The notes under the pieces are model-generated. The model searched no databases and was not told the origin of the DNA. It saw only the letters and a program-made list of their open reading frames with translations. Positions 9,164 through 17,517 of a DNA stretch of 64,000 bases are shown piece by piece. Source of the DNA: Neoroseomonas lacus (lineage in GTDB: Bacteria; Pseudomonadota; Alphaproteobacteria; Acetobacterales; Acetobacteraceae); the NCBI RefSeq assembly GCF_014644535.1, contig NZ_BMKW01000007.1, forward strand, positions 248,001 through 312,000, in the 5' to 3' direction. The position numbers and the translations under genes were made by a program. Every line of letters begins with the position of its first letter. The stretch's first letter is position 1.

Positions 9164-9632
9164 GGGCGCGGACGGTTGGTGCGTCGACCCTGCGTCGGGC
9201 ATGCCATCGACGGCGCCAGCTGAACCGGCGCTATGGACGGCAAGGAGCGAGGGCTGGCCGTTGCAGGCATGTCGGCGTGCAATGCCAGCAACGGCGGTCG
9301 CGGGATCGAGCTTGCGGCGCTGGCTGACGTGATCGCCATACGGACGCATGCCGCGCGCGGTCCTCATTGGGCGCTCAACGCAGGTCGCGTCCCGAGAGGT
9401 TCTCTAATCGCGGTCGCCAAGCGGATCGATGGTCGGCACCGCCGGGCTCATGGTTCTCTTCGTGGTCGGCGAGCGCCGCCACACCATGGCCTTGGGTGGG
9501 TTCGGGTGGGCCAATGTGGTGTTCGCCATCGCCTCCGCGTTCACGGAGGCGGGCAGCGATGGGATCGGCCTCAACCCTCGCCCTCGTCCCGGCGGGGACG
9601 AACTCGTTCGGCCGACGATGGCCGGTAAAGCT
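9164..9632. other. intergenic region after the T6SS operon
   Basis: About 470 bases where an effector and immunity gene would be expected after a PAAR-like gene. Open frames exist but none has a recognisable domain, a signal sequence or a convincing ribosome binding site. No clear terminator hairpin was identified. Confidence 0.4.
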
Positions 9633-10035
9633 TCAGGCCAAGGCCGGTGCGGCGCCGGTGCAGCGGAAGTCGGCGCCATCACGCCACATGCGGTGGAGAA
9701 TGACGGACAGCTTCCGAGCGACTGCGACCTTCGCCTTCGTGAACCCCGACCGCTTCGCGATGGCAAGGCCCGAGGCCTGCAGGGCCGAGGGGGCGGCGGA
9801 TCCGGGTCAGGATCACATTCGCCGCCTCGTAGAGATGGGTGCGTACGCTCCGGTCGCCGCACTTCGACACGCGCCCCGTGCGGTCCACCTCGCCCGAGGC
9901 GTAGCGCCTGGGCGTCAGGCCGAAACAGGCGCCCACACTCGTCGATTGCCGGAACCGCGCCGGCTCGTCGATCCCGGCCCAGACCGAGAGCGCCACCACA
10001 GCATCCTCCCCTTTCAGCACTTGCAGATCGTCCAC
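9633..10035 (-). pseudogene. IS110-family transposase remnant (C-terminal part, frameshifted)
   Basis: Read on the minus strand, the segment from 10035 carries the Transposase_20 signature of IS110-type transposases: ARFRQSTSVGACFGLTPRRY, then SGEVDRTGRVSKCGD and [14 protein letters not shown]. Near 9780 the reading frame is lost; the expected tail [19 protein letters not shown] and [14 protein letters not shown] continues in another frame to a stop at 9633-9635. The N-terminal catalytic domain (DEDD) is missing. This is a dead insertion-sequence fragment, next to the decayed ligD/ku genes it may have helped to break. Confidence 0.85.
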
Positions 10036-10353
10036 AGCACCGAGAGTTTGCGCGTCCCATTCCCTGGTGGATGATCCTCAGCGGCGGTGCCGCGCTAGTG
10101 CTCCTGCTTTCCGCGGGGGTCCCGATGGCAATCGAGTCAGCGGGTAGCCCGTGCGTCGCATCGGAGAAGCGTGCCCTTCGCTTGAACATGGCGGCGAACG
10201 CGGAGCGTCGCCGCGAGCCAAGGGCAGGTCCGTATAGCGTCATGATGAACGACATGACGGCCGCCGTGATCAACGAGATGGCCACCGGCTACTTTGCCTC
10301 CGTCTCAATGCGATCAGCATGGCCGAACGTCCCTGTGGTGCTGTCTTGCGGCA
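10036..10353. other. non-coding scar between IS110 remnant and ligD remnant
   Basis: About 320 bases with no recognisable product on either strand. It should contain the missing upstream part of the transposase or the rest of ligD, but neither is detectable, consistent with deletion and drift. Confidence 0.4.
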
Positions 10354-11169
10354 TTACCTATTGGCGGAGCCTGGTGGCCCCGGGCATCGTGGACTTCGCG
10401 CGCATCGCCAACCGAGCGGGACCACCGCGGTAAATTGAGCTGCTGTCGGTGGGGGTTTGCTGGCCCGCTTCGCCGGAATTGGCGCCGCCGGACGGCGGGA
10501 TCGCTGCGGCACGCGAGGCCCACAACGTGCAGGTTGAGATGCGGGCCTGCCGCTGGCGTGACCTTCGGCGCACTGCCCGCACCGGCATGACGCGCCTCCC
10601 CGTCGCCGCGACGAGGGTGGCGATGCGGCCTCCGGCCGTGGCTTCGGAGATGTTGCTGCGCCGCCCACCGCCTCGGCATCACCTTCCTTGAGCGGTAGCC
10701 AGTTGCGTCCGGGGTTCCGTTCATTCGGCTTGGGCTTCATGCGGATCAGCGCAAAGCCACCCCGCATGCGCTGGCCAAGGAGCACGAATTTCAGATGGCC
10801 GGCCGCCAAGTCCTCGTCCACCGTCTGTCGATTGACTGGCGCCCACACGCCATGGTCCCAAATCTCAACGGTCCCCGCGCCGTATTGGCCCTGCGGAATA
10901 GTTCCGGCGAAGGTGCCATAGCGGAAGGGATGGTCTTCCACCTCAACCGCCAGGCGCTTGATGGCGGGGTCCTGCAAAGGCTCACTGGTGACCGCCCAGC
11001 TTTTCAGGACACCGCGCCATTCCAGGCGCAGGTCGTAGTGCAGCCGCCGCGCGGCATGCTTCTGCACAACAAAGGTAAGCTGCTTGCCGCTTCGCCTTGT
11101 CGCTGCGCCGGGTTCCGGCGTGCGGGCGAAGTCGCGCTTGGCTCGGTAAGCCTCCAGCGCCCGCGCCAT
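10354..11169 (-). pseudogene. ligD: truncated LigD: 3'-phosphoesterase domain only
   Basis: Residues 1 to about 165 match the 3'-phosphoesterase domain at the N-terminus of many bacterial NHEJ DNA ligases D: YRAKRDFARTPEP, then VVQKHAARRLHYDLRLEW with the metal-binding His, HPFRYGTFAGTIPQGQYGAG and GHLKFVLLGQRM. After about position 10660 the translation becomes low-complexity Arg/Pro/Ala and no ligase or polymerase domain follows, so the protein is either a LigD cut down by deletion and frameshift or a stand-alone phosphoesterase with a degraded tail. The ATG follows the ku stop codon by 1 nt, the usual ku-ligD arrangement. Confidence 0.8.
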
Positions 11170-11170
11170 G

Positions 11171-12072
11171 TCAGCCAGTGCGGCGCCGGGTAGGCTTCGC
11201 GCGGCTGGCCGTCGACTTGCCCTTGGTCGCCTTCGTGGCTTTCGTCGCCGGTGCCTTGGCCCGAGCGGATGCTGCGCGCGCCGGCGCCTTCGTCTTGCCC
11301 CCAGACAGACTGCGCTTCAGCGCCTCCATCAGATCGATGACCTTGCCCTTTGGCGGCGGGGGCGCGGAAACGCCAGCATCATCCCCGTCCTGCTTGCTCC
11401 GGATGAGTTCGCGCAGCGCCTCCTCGTAGTGCTCCACGAAGCCCGAGGGATCGAAGGGACCTTGCTGCTGGGAGATGATCTGCTCGGCGATGTGCACCAT
11501 CTTCGGATCGGCCTTGCGGACGGGGATGCTGTCGAAGACCTCCGCTTCTGGGCGGATTTCGTCGTGGCTTCGCAGGGTGGTCACAATGATACCCTCGCCA
11601 CGCGGTTCCAGCGCTACCATGCGTTCCCGGGTGTGGATTACAACGCGGCCAATGGCGATCCGCCCGCTCCGTCGCAGGGCCTCCCGGATCACCACGAAGG
11701 CCTCAATTCCCGCCTTCTCTGACGGTGCGAGGTAGTACGGGTCCTCCCACCAGATACGGTCAATGTCATCGACCTTCACGAATTGCTCAATGTCGATGAT
11801 CTTGGTGCTCTCAAGGCGAACGCTCTTGATCTCTCATCCGTCAGCAGGACGTAGCGGTCTTTCTCAATCTCGAAGCCGCGCACCAGGTCGCGGCGTTCGA
11901 CCTCCACCCCGGTCTCCGCATCCATCGCTACCTGGCAGATTCGATTGCCAGTCTCCGGGTTGATCAGCCGAAAACTCACGTCTCCAGCGCGCGACGTTGC
12001 TCCGTAGAGAGCGACGGGGCAGGAGAGGAGGGAGAGGCGCAGATGGCCCTCCCAACTCGGACGCTGTGCCAT
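11171..12072 (-). pseudogene. ku: Ku DNA end-binding protein, disrupted by a 1-nt frameshift
   Basis: Bacterial Ku rings bind double-strand ends and recruit LigD for non-homologous end joining. The first frame (12072 downwards) reads WEGHLRLSLLSCPVALYGAT, then FRLINPETGNRI and GFEIEKDRYVLLTDE, all Ku hallmarks. It then leaves frame. A second frame resumes with the expected continuation (STKIIDIEQFVKVDDIDRIW) and runs to 11171 with a Lys/Ala/Thr-rich tail typical of Ku C-termini. The break is a single missing base near 11831-11836, where GAGAG replaces an expected six-base GAG-NAG. Repaired, the protein would be about 300 residues, normal for Ku. It may be a true pseudogene or a sequencing error; the adjacent truncated ligD favours decay. 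Confidence 0.9.
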
Positions 12073-12342
12073 GGCCGAGCAACGGCGGTCATCGGCATTG
12101 GATTGCAGGTTGAGCTATCCTCTGGCGCCGGACGTCCGCCGCGCGGCGAAGCCCATCCCCCCGCGGCGATCCCTGCGCTGCCTGCCCACGTGGCATTCCA
12201 GATGGGCGGCATGGAGGTCGCGAAGTTCGCTGGATCGAGGCTGCGCGTCATCGCCACGATGAAGGAGTTCGGCGGAACCGCCGTCAGCGCAGAGCGATAT
12301 TGGACCCTGCCGCTTTAACCACAGCCAACCCATTGAAAGGAT
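12073..12342. other. region between ku and the left end of the integrated element
   Basis: About 270 bases with open frames on both strands but no recognisable product. The promoter of the leftward ku-ligD remnant would lie here. Confidence 0.35.
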
Positions 12343-12357
12343 TGGCGTCCCCTACGG
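12343..12357 (+). repeat. left attachment-site core
   Basis: tggcgtcccctacgg, an exact copy of the CCA-terminal 15 bases of the tRNA-Glu gene at 30191-30205, in the same orientation. Here the copy is embedded in a small inverted repeat (ggcgtcc 12344-12350, ggacgcc 12356-12362), absent at the right site. Confidence 0.85.
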
Positions 12358-12474
12358 ACGCCTGTTCGGAGTTCGTCGTAGCCTGCGGTGGCCTGCCATA
12401 GAGTTATAACACTTGGATATTGCACGATTTTATGGTCGCTACGGTTTTCTATGGCCTGGGGCTGGCGCATCCTC

Positions 12475-12496
12475 CGTAGAGGGGCGGTAGAGGGGC
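12475..12496 (+). repeat. TAGAGGGGC direct repeats, probable integrase arm sites (left)
   Basis: Two exact copies of tagaggggc at 12477-12485 and 12488-12496, 11 bp apart (one helical turn), followed by an inverted relative (gccccacccctcc). The 14-mer cgtagaggggcggt (12475-12488) recurs at 30123-30136 near the other end. Position just inside both ends, direct repetition and helical phasing fit arm-type binding sites of a tyrosine integrase or excisionase; that function is inferred. Confidence 0.6.
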
Positions 12497-12541
12497 AGCT
12501 AGCCCCACCCCTCCCCGCGAGCCAGACCGAGGAGGCCTTGA

Positions 12542-13882
12542 ATGCCCCGTTACGCCCAGCCGCTGACCCAGCGCCGCCTAGAGACGCTGAAGCCGAAGCC
12601 GAAGAAGTACCGCATCCACGATGGGGATAATTTGCTGCTTGAGGTGCGGCCGACCGGCACACTGGCCTGGTTCGCGCGCATCCGAGTGGACGGCAAGCGC
12701 CGTGACATGGGCCTGGGGAGCTATCCCGATGTGGGACTGGCGAAGGCGCGCGAGCTAGCCCGCGCGGCTGTCCTGGCGGCCAGGACAGGCGCCGACCCAA
12801 TCAAAGAGCGGAATGGGGCAGTTGCCGCCCGCGCCGCAAAGGCTGTGGAGGTGCAGCGGACCTTCGCCATCGTGGCGGAGGAGTACGTCACGATGGCGGC
12901 CCCCGGCTTCAAGCACGCCCGGACGGCGGCGCTGTGGCGCACCTCGCTGAAGAACTATGCCCACCCGGTGCTCGGCATCATGCAGGTGGCCGAGATCGAT
13001 CGTGAGGCGGTGCTGCGAGCGATCCAGCCGGTTTGGACTTCGCGCCCCGCGACAGCGCGCAAGGTCCTGCGCCGCATCGGTTCTGTGCTGCGGTACGCGG
13101 CGGCGAAGGGCTGGCGGCCCAATGACAATCCCGCTGATGCGAAGATGCTCCGCATGCTCGGCCTGCCCGCCCTGCCGGCCGGCACGTCCTTCCCTTCCCT
13201 GCCCCACATCCGCATGGCCGACTTCATGAAGGCCTTGGTCGCCGCCGAGGGCATTGCGGCGCTGGCGCTCCGCTTCACCATCCTGACTGCCGTGCGCTCT
13301 GGCGAGGCTCGCGGCGCCCGATGGTCCGAGATCGCCTTCCATGGCGATGTGCCGACTTGGACCGTGCCGCCCGACCGCATGAAGGGGAAGAAGTCGGTGC
13401 AGCGGTCGCCGCACCGCGTGCCGCTCCCCGCCGGCGCCATCGAGGCGCTGCGGCTCGCCGCGCAGGCGGCGCTCCATGAAGACGTGACGCGCGACGAGCT
13501 GGCCGAGGTCGCGGTGAAGCTCGGCCGGACGCTGATCTTCCCCTCCGCGAAGGAGGACACGGCGCTCTCCGACATGGCACTGTCGGCCGTGATCCGCCGC
13601 ATGAATGCCGCGCCGGCCGATGCTCCCGACACCCCGCCGACCTGGGTGGACGCAATGGGCCGGGCCGTCGTGCCGCACGGCTTCCGCGCCAGCTTCAGGA
13701 CGTGGGTCGCAGACACCCGCCCGGCAGATGGCGAGGCGGCGGAGAAGGCCCTGGCGCACGAGGTCGGCACCGCCGTCACCCGCGCCTATCACCGCAGCGA
13801 CCTGTTCGATCAGCGGCAGGGGCTGATGGAAGCTTGGTCGCGGCACTGCGCCGGCCGCGCGCAGCTGAAGGTGGTGGCATGA
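12542..13882 (+). CDS. int: P4-type tyrosine recombinase/integrase
   Basis: 446 residues. The N-terminus is an arm-binding DUF4102-type domain (LLLEVRPTGTLAWFARIRVD, then DMGLGSYPDVGLAKARELA), followed by a SAM-like core-binding domain (about 105-200) and a catalytic domain. Catalytic residues are visible: R252 (TAVRSGEARGARWSEI), H379 and R382 (HGFRASFRTW), H406 (ALAHEVG) and nucleophile Y416 (RAYHRSDLFDQR). It should catalyse integration and excision at tRNA-Glu. The gene begins about 185 bp inside the left att core and its stop overlaps the next start (ATGA). Confidence 0.95.
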   Translation: MPRYAQPLTQRRLETLKPKPKKYRIHDGDNLLLEVRPTGTLAWFARIRVDGKRRDMGLGSYPDVGLAKARELARAAVLAARTGADPIKERNGAVAARAAKAVEVQRTFAIVAEEYVTMAAPGFKHARTAALWRTSLKNYAHPVLGIMQVAEIDREAVLRAIQPVWTSRPATARKVLRRIGSVLRYAAAKGWRPNDNPADAKMLRMLGLPALPAGTSFPSLPHIRMADFMKALVAAEGIAALALRFTILTAVRSGEARGARWSEIAFHGDVPTWTVPPDRMKGKKSVQRSPHRVPLPAGAIEALRLAAQAALHEDVTRDELAEVAVKLGRTLIFPSAKEDTALSDMALSAVIRRMNAAPADAPDTPPTWVDAMGRAVVPHGFRASFRTWVADTRPADGEAAEKALAHEVGTAVTRAYHRSDLFDQRQGLMEAWSRHCAGRAQLKVVA

Positions 13883-14817
13883 CGGGGCGCAAGAAGAAGG
13901 AAGCGGGGCCGCCGACGCTGAAGGAGGCACTGGCCGGGCCGGATGGCGAGGCCATCCGCATCATGGCGCTGCATCGCTTCATCGAGTTGGGTGGAGGGCG
14001 GTGGGGGCCGAAGGCATACCAGCATGGCGCGCCGCCTGGTGATGGCGACGCCTTCATGACGACCGAGCAGGTTCTTGAACATGGCGGCACGGTGCCCGTT
14101 CCGCACAACCTCACGATCAAGCGGTCCGAAGAGAGCGGCGTGACCTTCGCGGAACGAGGGCGCCGTCGCACGGACGGCTCTGCCACCTTGGCTTGGTCGC
14201 ACCAGATACTCATCCTTGCGGCGTGCGGCGCCTGCATGATGAGCAACCTCGCCCCTCCGACGCCTGCGGACTTCGAGACGCTGGTCCGTACGCTTCACGC
14301 AATGCAGCACGAGGCCGACATCCGCACGGCGCTTAGACACTACCAGGACGGGCATGAGCATCGCCGCCTCCACGCCGCCGAGGAGGCCTTCGCCGAGCCC
14401 GTGCCGCGTGTTGCCGAGAGCGACGTGGATGGGATGTTTTCGGCAGCGCGCGACGTTCGCGCCGAACGCGCACTCGCGGCCAATGTGAAACGATGTAGCG
14501 AGGAAGATCGGGACGCGCGCGACGCCGCTCTCAGGGCGCTCGCCGATGGCGAGTTAGTGCCGGAGATGCTGGCCGCGCCGGTGGCCCTGGCCGAAGATGG
14601 CGCAGCGATCGACGTGGACGAAGTGGACGCCGCCTTCGCCGCACTCGGCAGGCTGCTGCTCACGGCAGATCGCAAGAAACTCGCGAAGGTCCAGCTTGGT
14701 GGTCAGTTGCGCGACGCGCTCAGGCGCCGTGTGAACGCGATGCTGGCAGGCGCGCCGCCGCATCCGATGCGCGGTATTGGCGAGTGGGAGGTGGCGTTTC
14801 TGCGGGGCGCGCGCTAG
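13879..14817 (+). CDS. hypothetical protein translationally coupled to the integrase
   Basis: 312 residues, no recognised family. The ATG at 13879 overlaps the integrase stop (ATGA), so the two are co-translated. The protein is soluble and largely helical, with acidic Ala-rich stretches (DEVDAAFAALGRLL) and no signal peptide or membrane segment. The central ILILAACGACMMSNLAPPTP is moderately hydrophobic but too short and polar to call a membrane helix. It ends four bases into the stop of the convergent Schlafen-type gene: the palindromic ctag at 14814-14817 supplies both stops. Unknown cargo or integrase accessory. Confidence 0.75.
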   Translation: MTGRKKKEAGPPTLKEALAGPDGEAIRIMALHRFIELGGGRWGPKAYQHGAPPGDGDAFMTTEQVLEHGGTVPVPHNLTIKRSEESGVTFAERGRRRTDGSATLAWSHQILILAACGACMMSNLAPPTPADFETLVRTLHAMQHEADIRTALRHYQDGHEHRRLHAAEEAFAEPVPRVAESDVDGMFSAARDVRAERALAANVKRCSEEDRDARDAALRALADGELVPEMLAAPVALAEDGAAIDVDEVDAAFAALGRLLLTADRKKLAKVQLGGQLRDALRRRVNAMLAGAPPHPMRGIGEWEVAFLRGAR

Positions 14818-16358
14818 GGCGCGTCCTGCAGTGGGCACAGCAATTCATCCAGCCGCGCTATCGCCTTGCGGAGTGCGGTCTTCGCATTGGGGTCGTTCCC
14901 CTTCTGGATCAGTGCGTCGCAGTTCGACAGGAGTGCGCGGAGTTTCCCACCGTCGAGGGATATAGGACGGGGGAGCGCCTGGACCGCGAGCGCCACATCG
15001 CGAGCTTCCGTGACGTCCTTGGGCTCAAGCCTCTCCCCTGCCAGGAGCCGCTTCAACTTGCCCTGAACTGCCCTTCCTGGCGCTGCGACGTGCGCCCTGT
15101 CCGAAGATGAGAGCCGTTCTCTACAAAGCTGCTTCTGCTTCCCTGGTGCGGACGGGTTCCCGTCGATGAAGGCGATGAGTTGAGGGTGTGACAGCCCAGC
15201 AGCTTTGGCGAAGTAGCGAATCGGCAGCCAATCGCTTCCTGAAACCTCGACGGCGCAACGGAGGTAGTCGGTGGCGTCCGCGGTCAGCTTATCGGCCAGG
15301 AAGTCCCGTCGCATCTCTTCGCGCGTTACCAGGCCCTTCTTCGTAACAAGAGTGGTGGTCGGCTGCACATCGCCAACCAGGCGCAGGGCGGGCGCACCAG
15401 TGCGCTCATCAAACTCGCCTTCCTTGATGAAGGAGAGGCGTTGGATGATGGACTCGTCGAGTTGGATCACCTGTTTGCCGTCCATGAGTTGTCCGGCGCT
15501 GAGATCCGCGATCATCGCTCGGTCAGGGCCTAGACTGAGCAGCCTACCGATCATGGGCATGATGTCGGCGCGTGCCTGAGCGTCGCGCTGGTCGAGCATG
15601 GCACGAAGGTCGGCATACGAAATGCGCCGAGACTGACCCGAGTAGCGGAAGAAGATGTCTCCTTCACGAATGTCGTTGCCGCCCTCCGCTCGTGTAGCAA
15701 TGATGGGCCGGCTTGGGTGCAGTTCGACATGCAGAACGCCGACGCGCTTGCCGGCGATGCTCACGACTGCTCGCCGAAAACTCGGCGTCGGGTCGAAGGT
15801 CGCTCGGAGGCGCTTAGCGATCTCTGATGTGTCTATCGTTGCGAACTCGTCGCTCGATAAGCCGAGCACGGTGTGGGGGTCTGTCGAAGCCGCGTCGCCG
15901 ACGCCGAAGAGAACATATCCGCCCCGATTGTTCGCGAGGGCGGCCACTGCCCGCAGCCACGCCGACGGGTGCCTCAACCCGAAGCTGGTCTTGCACTCCA
16001 CCTGATCGGTCTCGCCGCTGGTTAGGCACCACACGCCGCGTGCGTTCTCACTGAACATTTGGCGAAGTGTTGGCTCTGCCATGGGACCGGTGTCGCGGTC
16101 GGCGGCAGCAAGCACCACGGCGGGCACCGCAACCGAAGGGGAGCGCGTCGCGAGAAATGCATCAAGGTCGGCATCGGGCGCAGGCGAGATGCTGGAGGAG
16201 TCGCCATACTTCCCCGAAGCGATATCTGAGATGCGCCCGCTGTTTACAGGGCGGTCAGGGCGGTTGAAGAAGAACTGAATGTCGCGGCCCGCCATGTGAC
16301 GCGCGAGCATCGCCTTAATGAGTGCGATCTCCTCGTCAGTGATTGACCTGCGAGCCAT
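14814..16358 (-). CDS. Schlafen/AlbA_2-domain protein with N-terminal helical DNA-binding-like domain
   Basis: 514 residues from ATG 16358 (preceded by GGAAGG at rather long spacing; the longer open frame upstream lacks family similarity). Residues 1-70 form a small helical domain (TDEEIALIKAMLAR, FFFNRPDRPVNSGRISDIA) with HTH character, seen in proteins of mobile elements. Residues about 105-255 are an AlbA_2/Schlafen domain: VECKTSFGLRHPSAWLRAVA, then ALANNRGGYVLFGVGD and VLGLSSDEF. The C-terminal half (about 260-514) is helical and unassigned. AlbA_2 proteins include RNase-like Schlafens and many phage-defence or regulatory proteins; a defence role here is inference from the island setting. 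Confidence 0.85.
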   Translation of the reverse strand: MARRSITDEEIALIKAMLARHMAGRDIQFFFNRPDRPVNSGRISDIASGKYGDSSSISPAPDADLDAFLATRSPSVAVPAVVLAAADRDTGPMAEPTLRQMFSENARGVWCLTSGETDQVECKTSFGLRHPSAWLRAVAALANNRGGYVLFGVGDAASTDPHTVLGLSSDEFATIDTSEIAKRLRATFDPTPSFRRAVVSIAGKRVGVLHVELHPSRPIIATRAEGGNDIREGDIFFRYSGQSRRISYADLRAMLDQRDAQARADIMPMIGRLLSLGPDRAMIADLSAGQLMDGKQVIQLDESIIQRLSFIKEGEFDERTGAPALRLVGDVQPTTTLVTKKGLVTREEMRRDFLADKLTADATDYLRCAVEVSGSDWLPIRYFAKAAGLSHPQLIAFIDGNPSAPGKQKQLCRERLSSSDRAHVAAPGRAVQGKLKRLLAGERLEPKDVTEARDVALAVQALPRPISLDGGKLRALLSNCDALIQKGNDPNAKTALRKAIARLDELLCPLQDAP

Positions 16359-16538
16359 GATTTGTCGCAACCTTCCAAAGCAGTTTCTGCTAGCCCGACC
16401 AGCGGGCAGACAATTGGCTCGCGCCGTGCCGATTAGCGAGCGAGAGGAAGCGATCGTAGTCAATACCCACATAAGGAAATCGTTCTCTTTAGAGAGAAAT
16501 TCGGGCGCGGTGTAATGTGGCGCCTTACGGAGTCGGCC

Positions 16539-17459
16539 ATGGGATTGCTCACAGAAATTCAGGAAGCCCTGCTCACTGATGGGTCGAGCATCGCGCATGC
16601 ACTGTTGAAGCTGCGCTTCCTCGCGAGCCGCATCGGCAGCGATGTGCTGGAAGGTTGGGTGCAACACGAAGTGGAAGGCTACCCGAAGGAGGTGCCCGTC
16701 CCCGACTATCGGAAGATCGCGGTGTTCTATCGGGGTAGCTTCGCGGGCGGCTTCCAGAGCATGCAGAACGCGCCTATCCCTCCCCACCTCATCTCGCAGC
16801 TCGCCGGTGAACGCTGGCTGACGGAAGAACTCCGCTTCGGGATGGCAGTCGTGGATGACATGATTGCGCGCGCCGAGAAGGGGTCTCAGTTTTCGACCAA
16901 CTGTGCCGACCTTGTGCTGCTACTCGACGATAAGGTGTTCAATGGGATGCACTGCATCGCGGTGAACGGCTTCTTCGACGCCAGCGCACTGGTCAGTGTG
17001 CAAGGAACCGTCCGCGCGAAGGTGCTCGATCTAACGGTCAAGCTCGAACGCGCGGTCCCCGCAGCCAAAAGCATCACGCTGAAGGAACCGGTCAGCGCAC
17101 TGCCCGCTGCGGACGCTACCCGCGCGGGCCAGATCACGCAGATCACTGTCTATGGCACCTTCAACCAGGTCACGAGTTCCGGCTCGGGCGACGTCTCAGT
17201 GAACGTGGCGCAGGGCGATTTGGACGGCCTTGTTCGCGCGCTGGCGGCGAAAGGCATGCCTGAGAGCGACGCCAAGGAACTCGCCGTAATCGTGAAGGAC
17301 GAGAAACCCGAGAGCGCGGACAAGCCATTCGGTGCGCGCGCTCGCACCTGGATGGCGAAGAAGGCGGGCGAGGCTGGCGGCGCCTTCTGGAATGCCGGCC
17401 TCAGCGCCGCGACGGAGGCGGCGAAGGGCGTTGTGAAGGGGTTTCTGGGCCTACCGTAG
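16539..17459 (+). CDS. AbiTii-domain protein (abortive-infection type)
   Basis: 306 residues. GGAG at 16529-16532 sets the start at ATG 16539; an ATG at 16515 lies in frame upstream. Residues 1 to about 190 match the AbiTii domain: LLTEIQEALLTDGSSIAHAL, FLASRIGSDVLEGWVQHE, EGYPKEVPVPDYR and NAPIPPHL. AbiTii is named for association with abortive infection and is found N-terminal to varied modules. Residues about 205-230 (TQITVYGTFNQV, then GSGDVSVNV) resemble the beta segment that often follows this domain. The C-terminal tail (FWNAGLSAATEAAKGVVKGFLGLP) is amphipathic or mildly hydrophobic and might contact membrane. It is divergent from the Schlafen-type gene (180 bp apart) and convergent with the next. 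Confidence 0.85.
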   Translation: MGLLTEIQEALLTDGSSIAHALLKLRFLASRIGSDVLEGWVQHEVEGYPKEVPVPDYRKIAVFYRGSFAGGFQSMQNAPIPPHLISQLAGERWLTEELRFGMAVVDDMIARAEKGSQFSTNCADLVLLLDDKVFNGMHCIAVNGFFDASALVSVQGTVRAKVLDLTVKLERAVPAAKSITLKEPVSALPAADATRAGQITQITVYGTFNQVTSSGSGDVSVNVAQGDLDGLVRALAAKGMPESDAKELAVIVKDEKPESADKPFGARARTWMAKKAGEAGGAFWNAGLSAATEAAKGVVKGFLGLP

Positions 17460-17517
17460 CCAGCCATTGCAGCTTCGAGCGATGAAGTTAGGTGGCGGCA
17501 CTCACCTTCGGCTGCGC

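Noticed and set aside
9429..10433. 334-codon plus-strand frame over the IS110 remnant
   Set aside because: The opposite strand holds recognisable transposase segments; the plus frame has no motif.
12344..12362. Hairpin ggcgtcc-cctac-ggacgcc as a transcription terminator
   Set aside because: No T-run, and no gene ends directly upstream on either strand; it coincides with the attachment-site core, which explains the conservation better.
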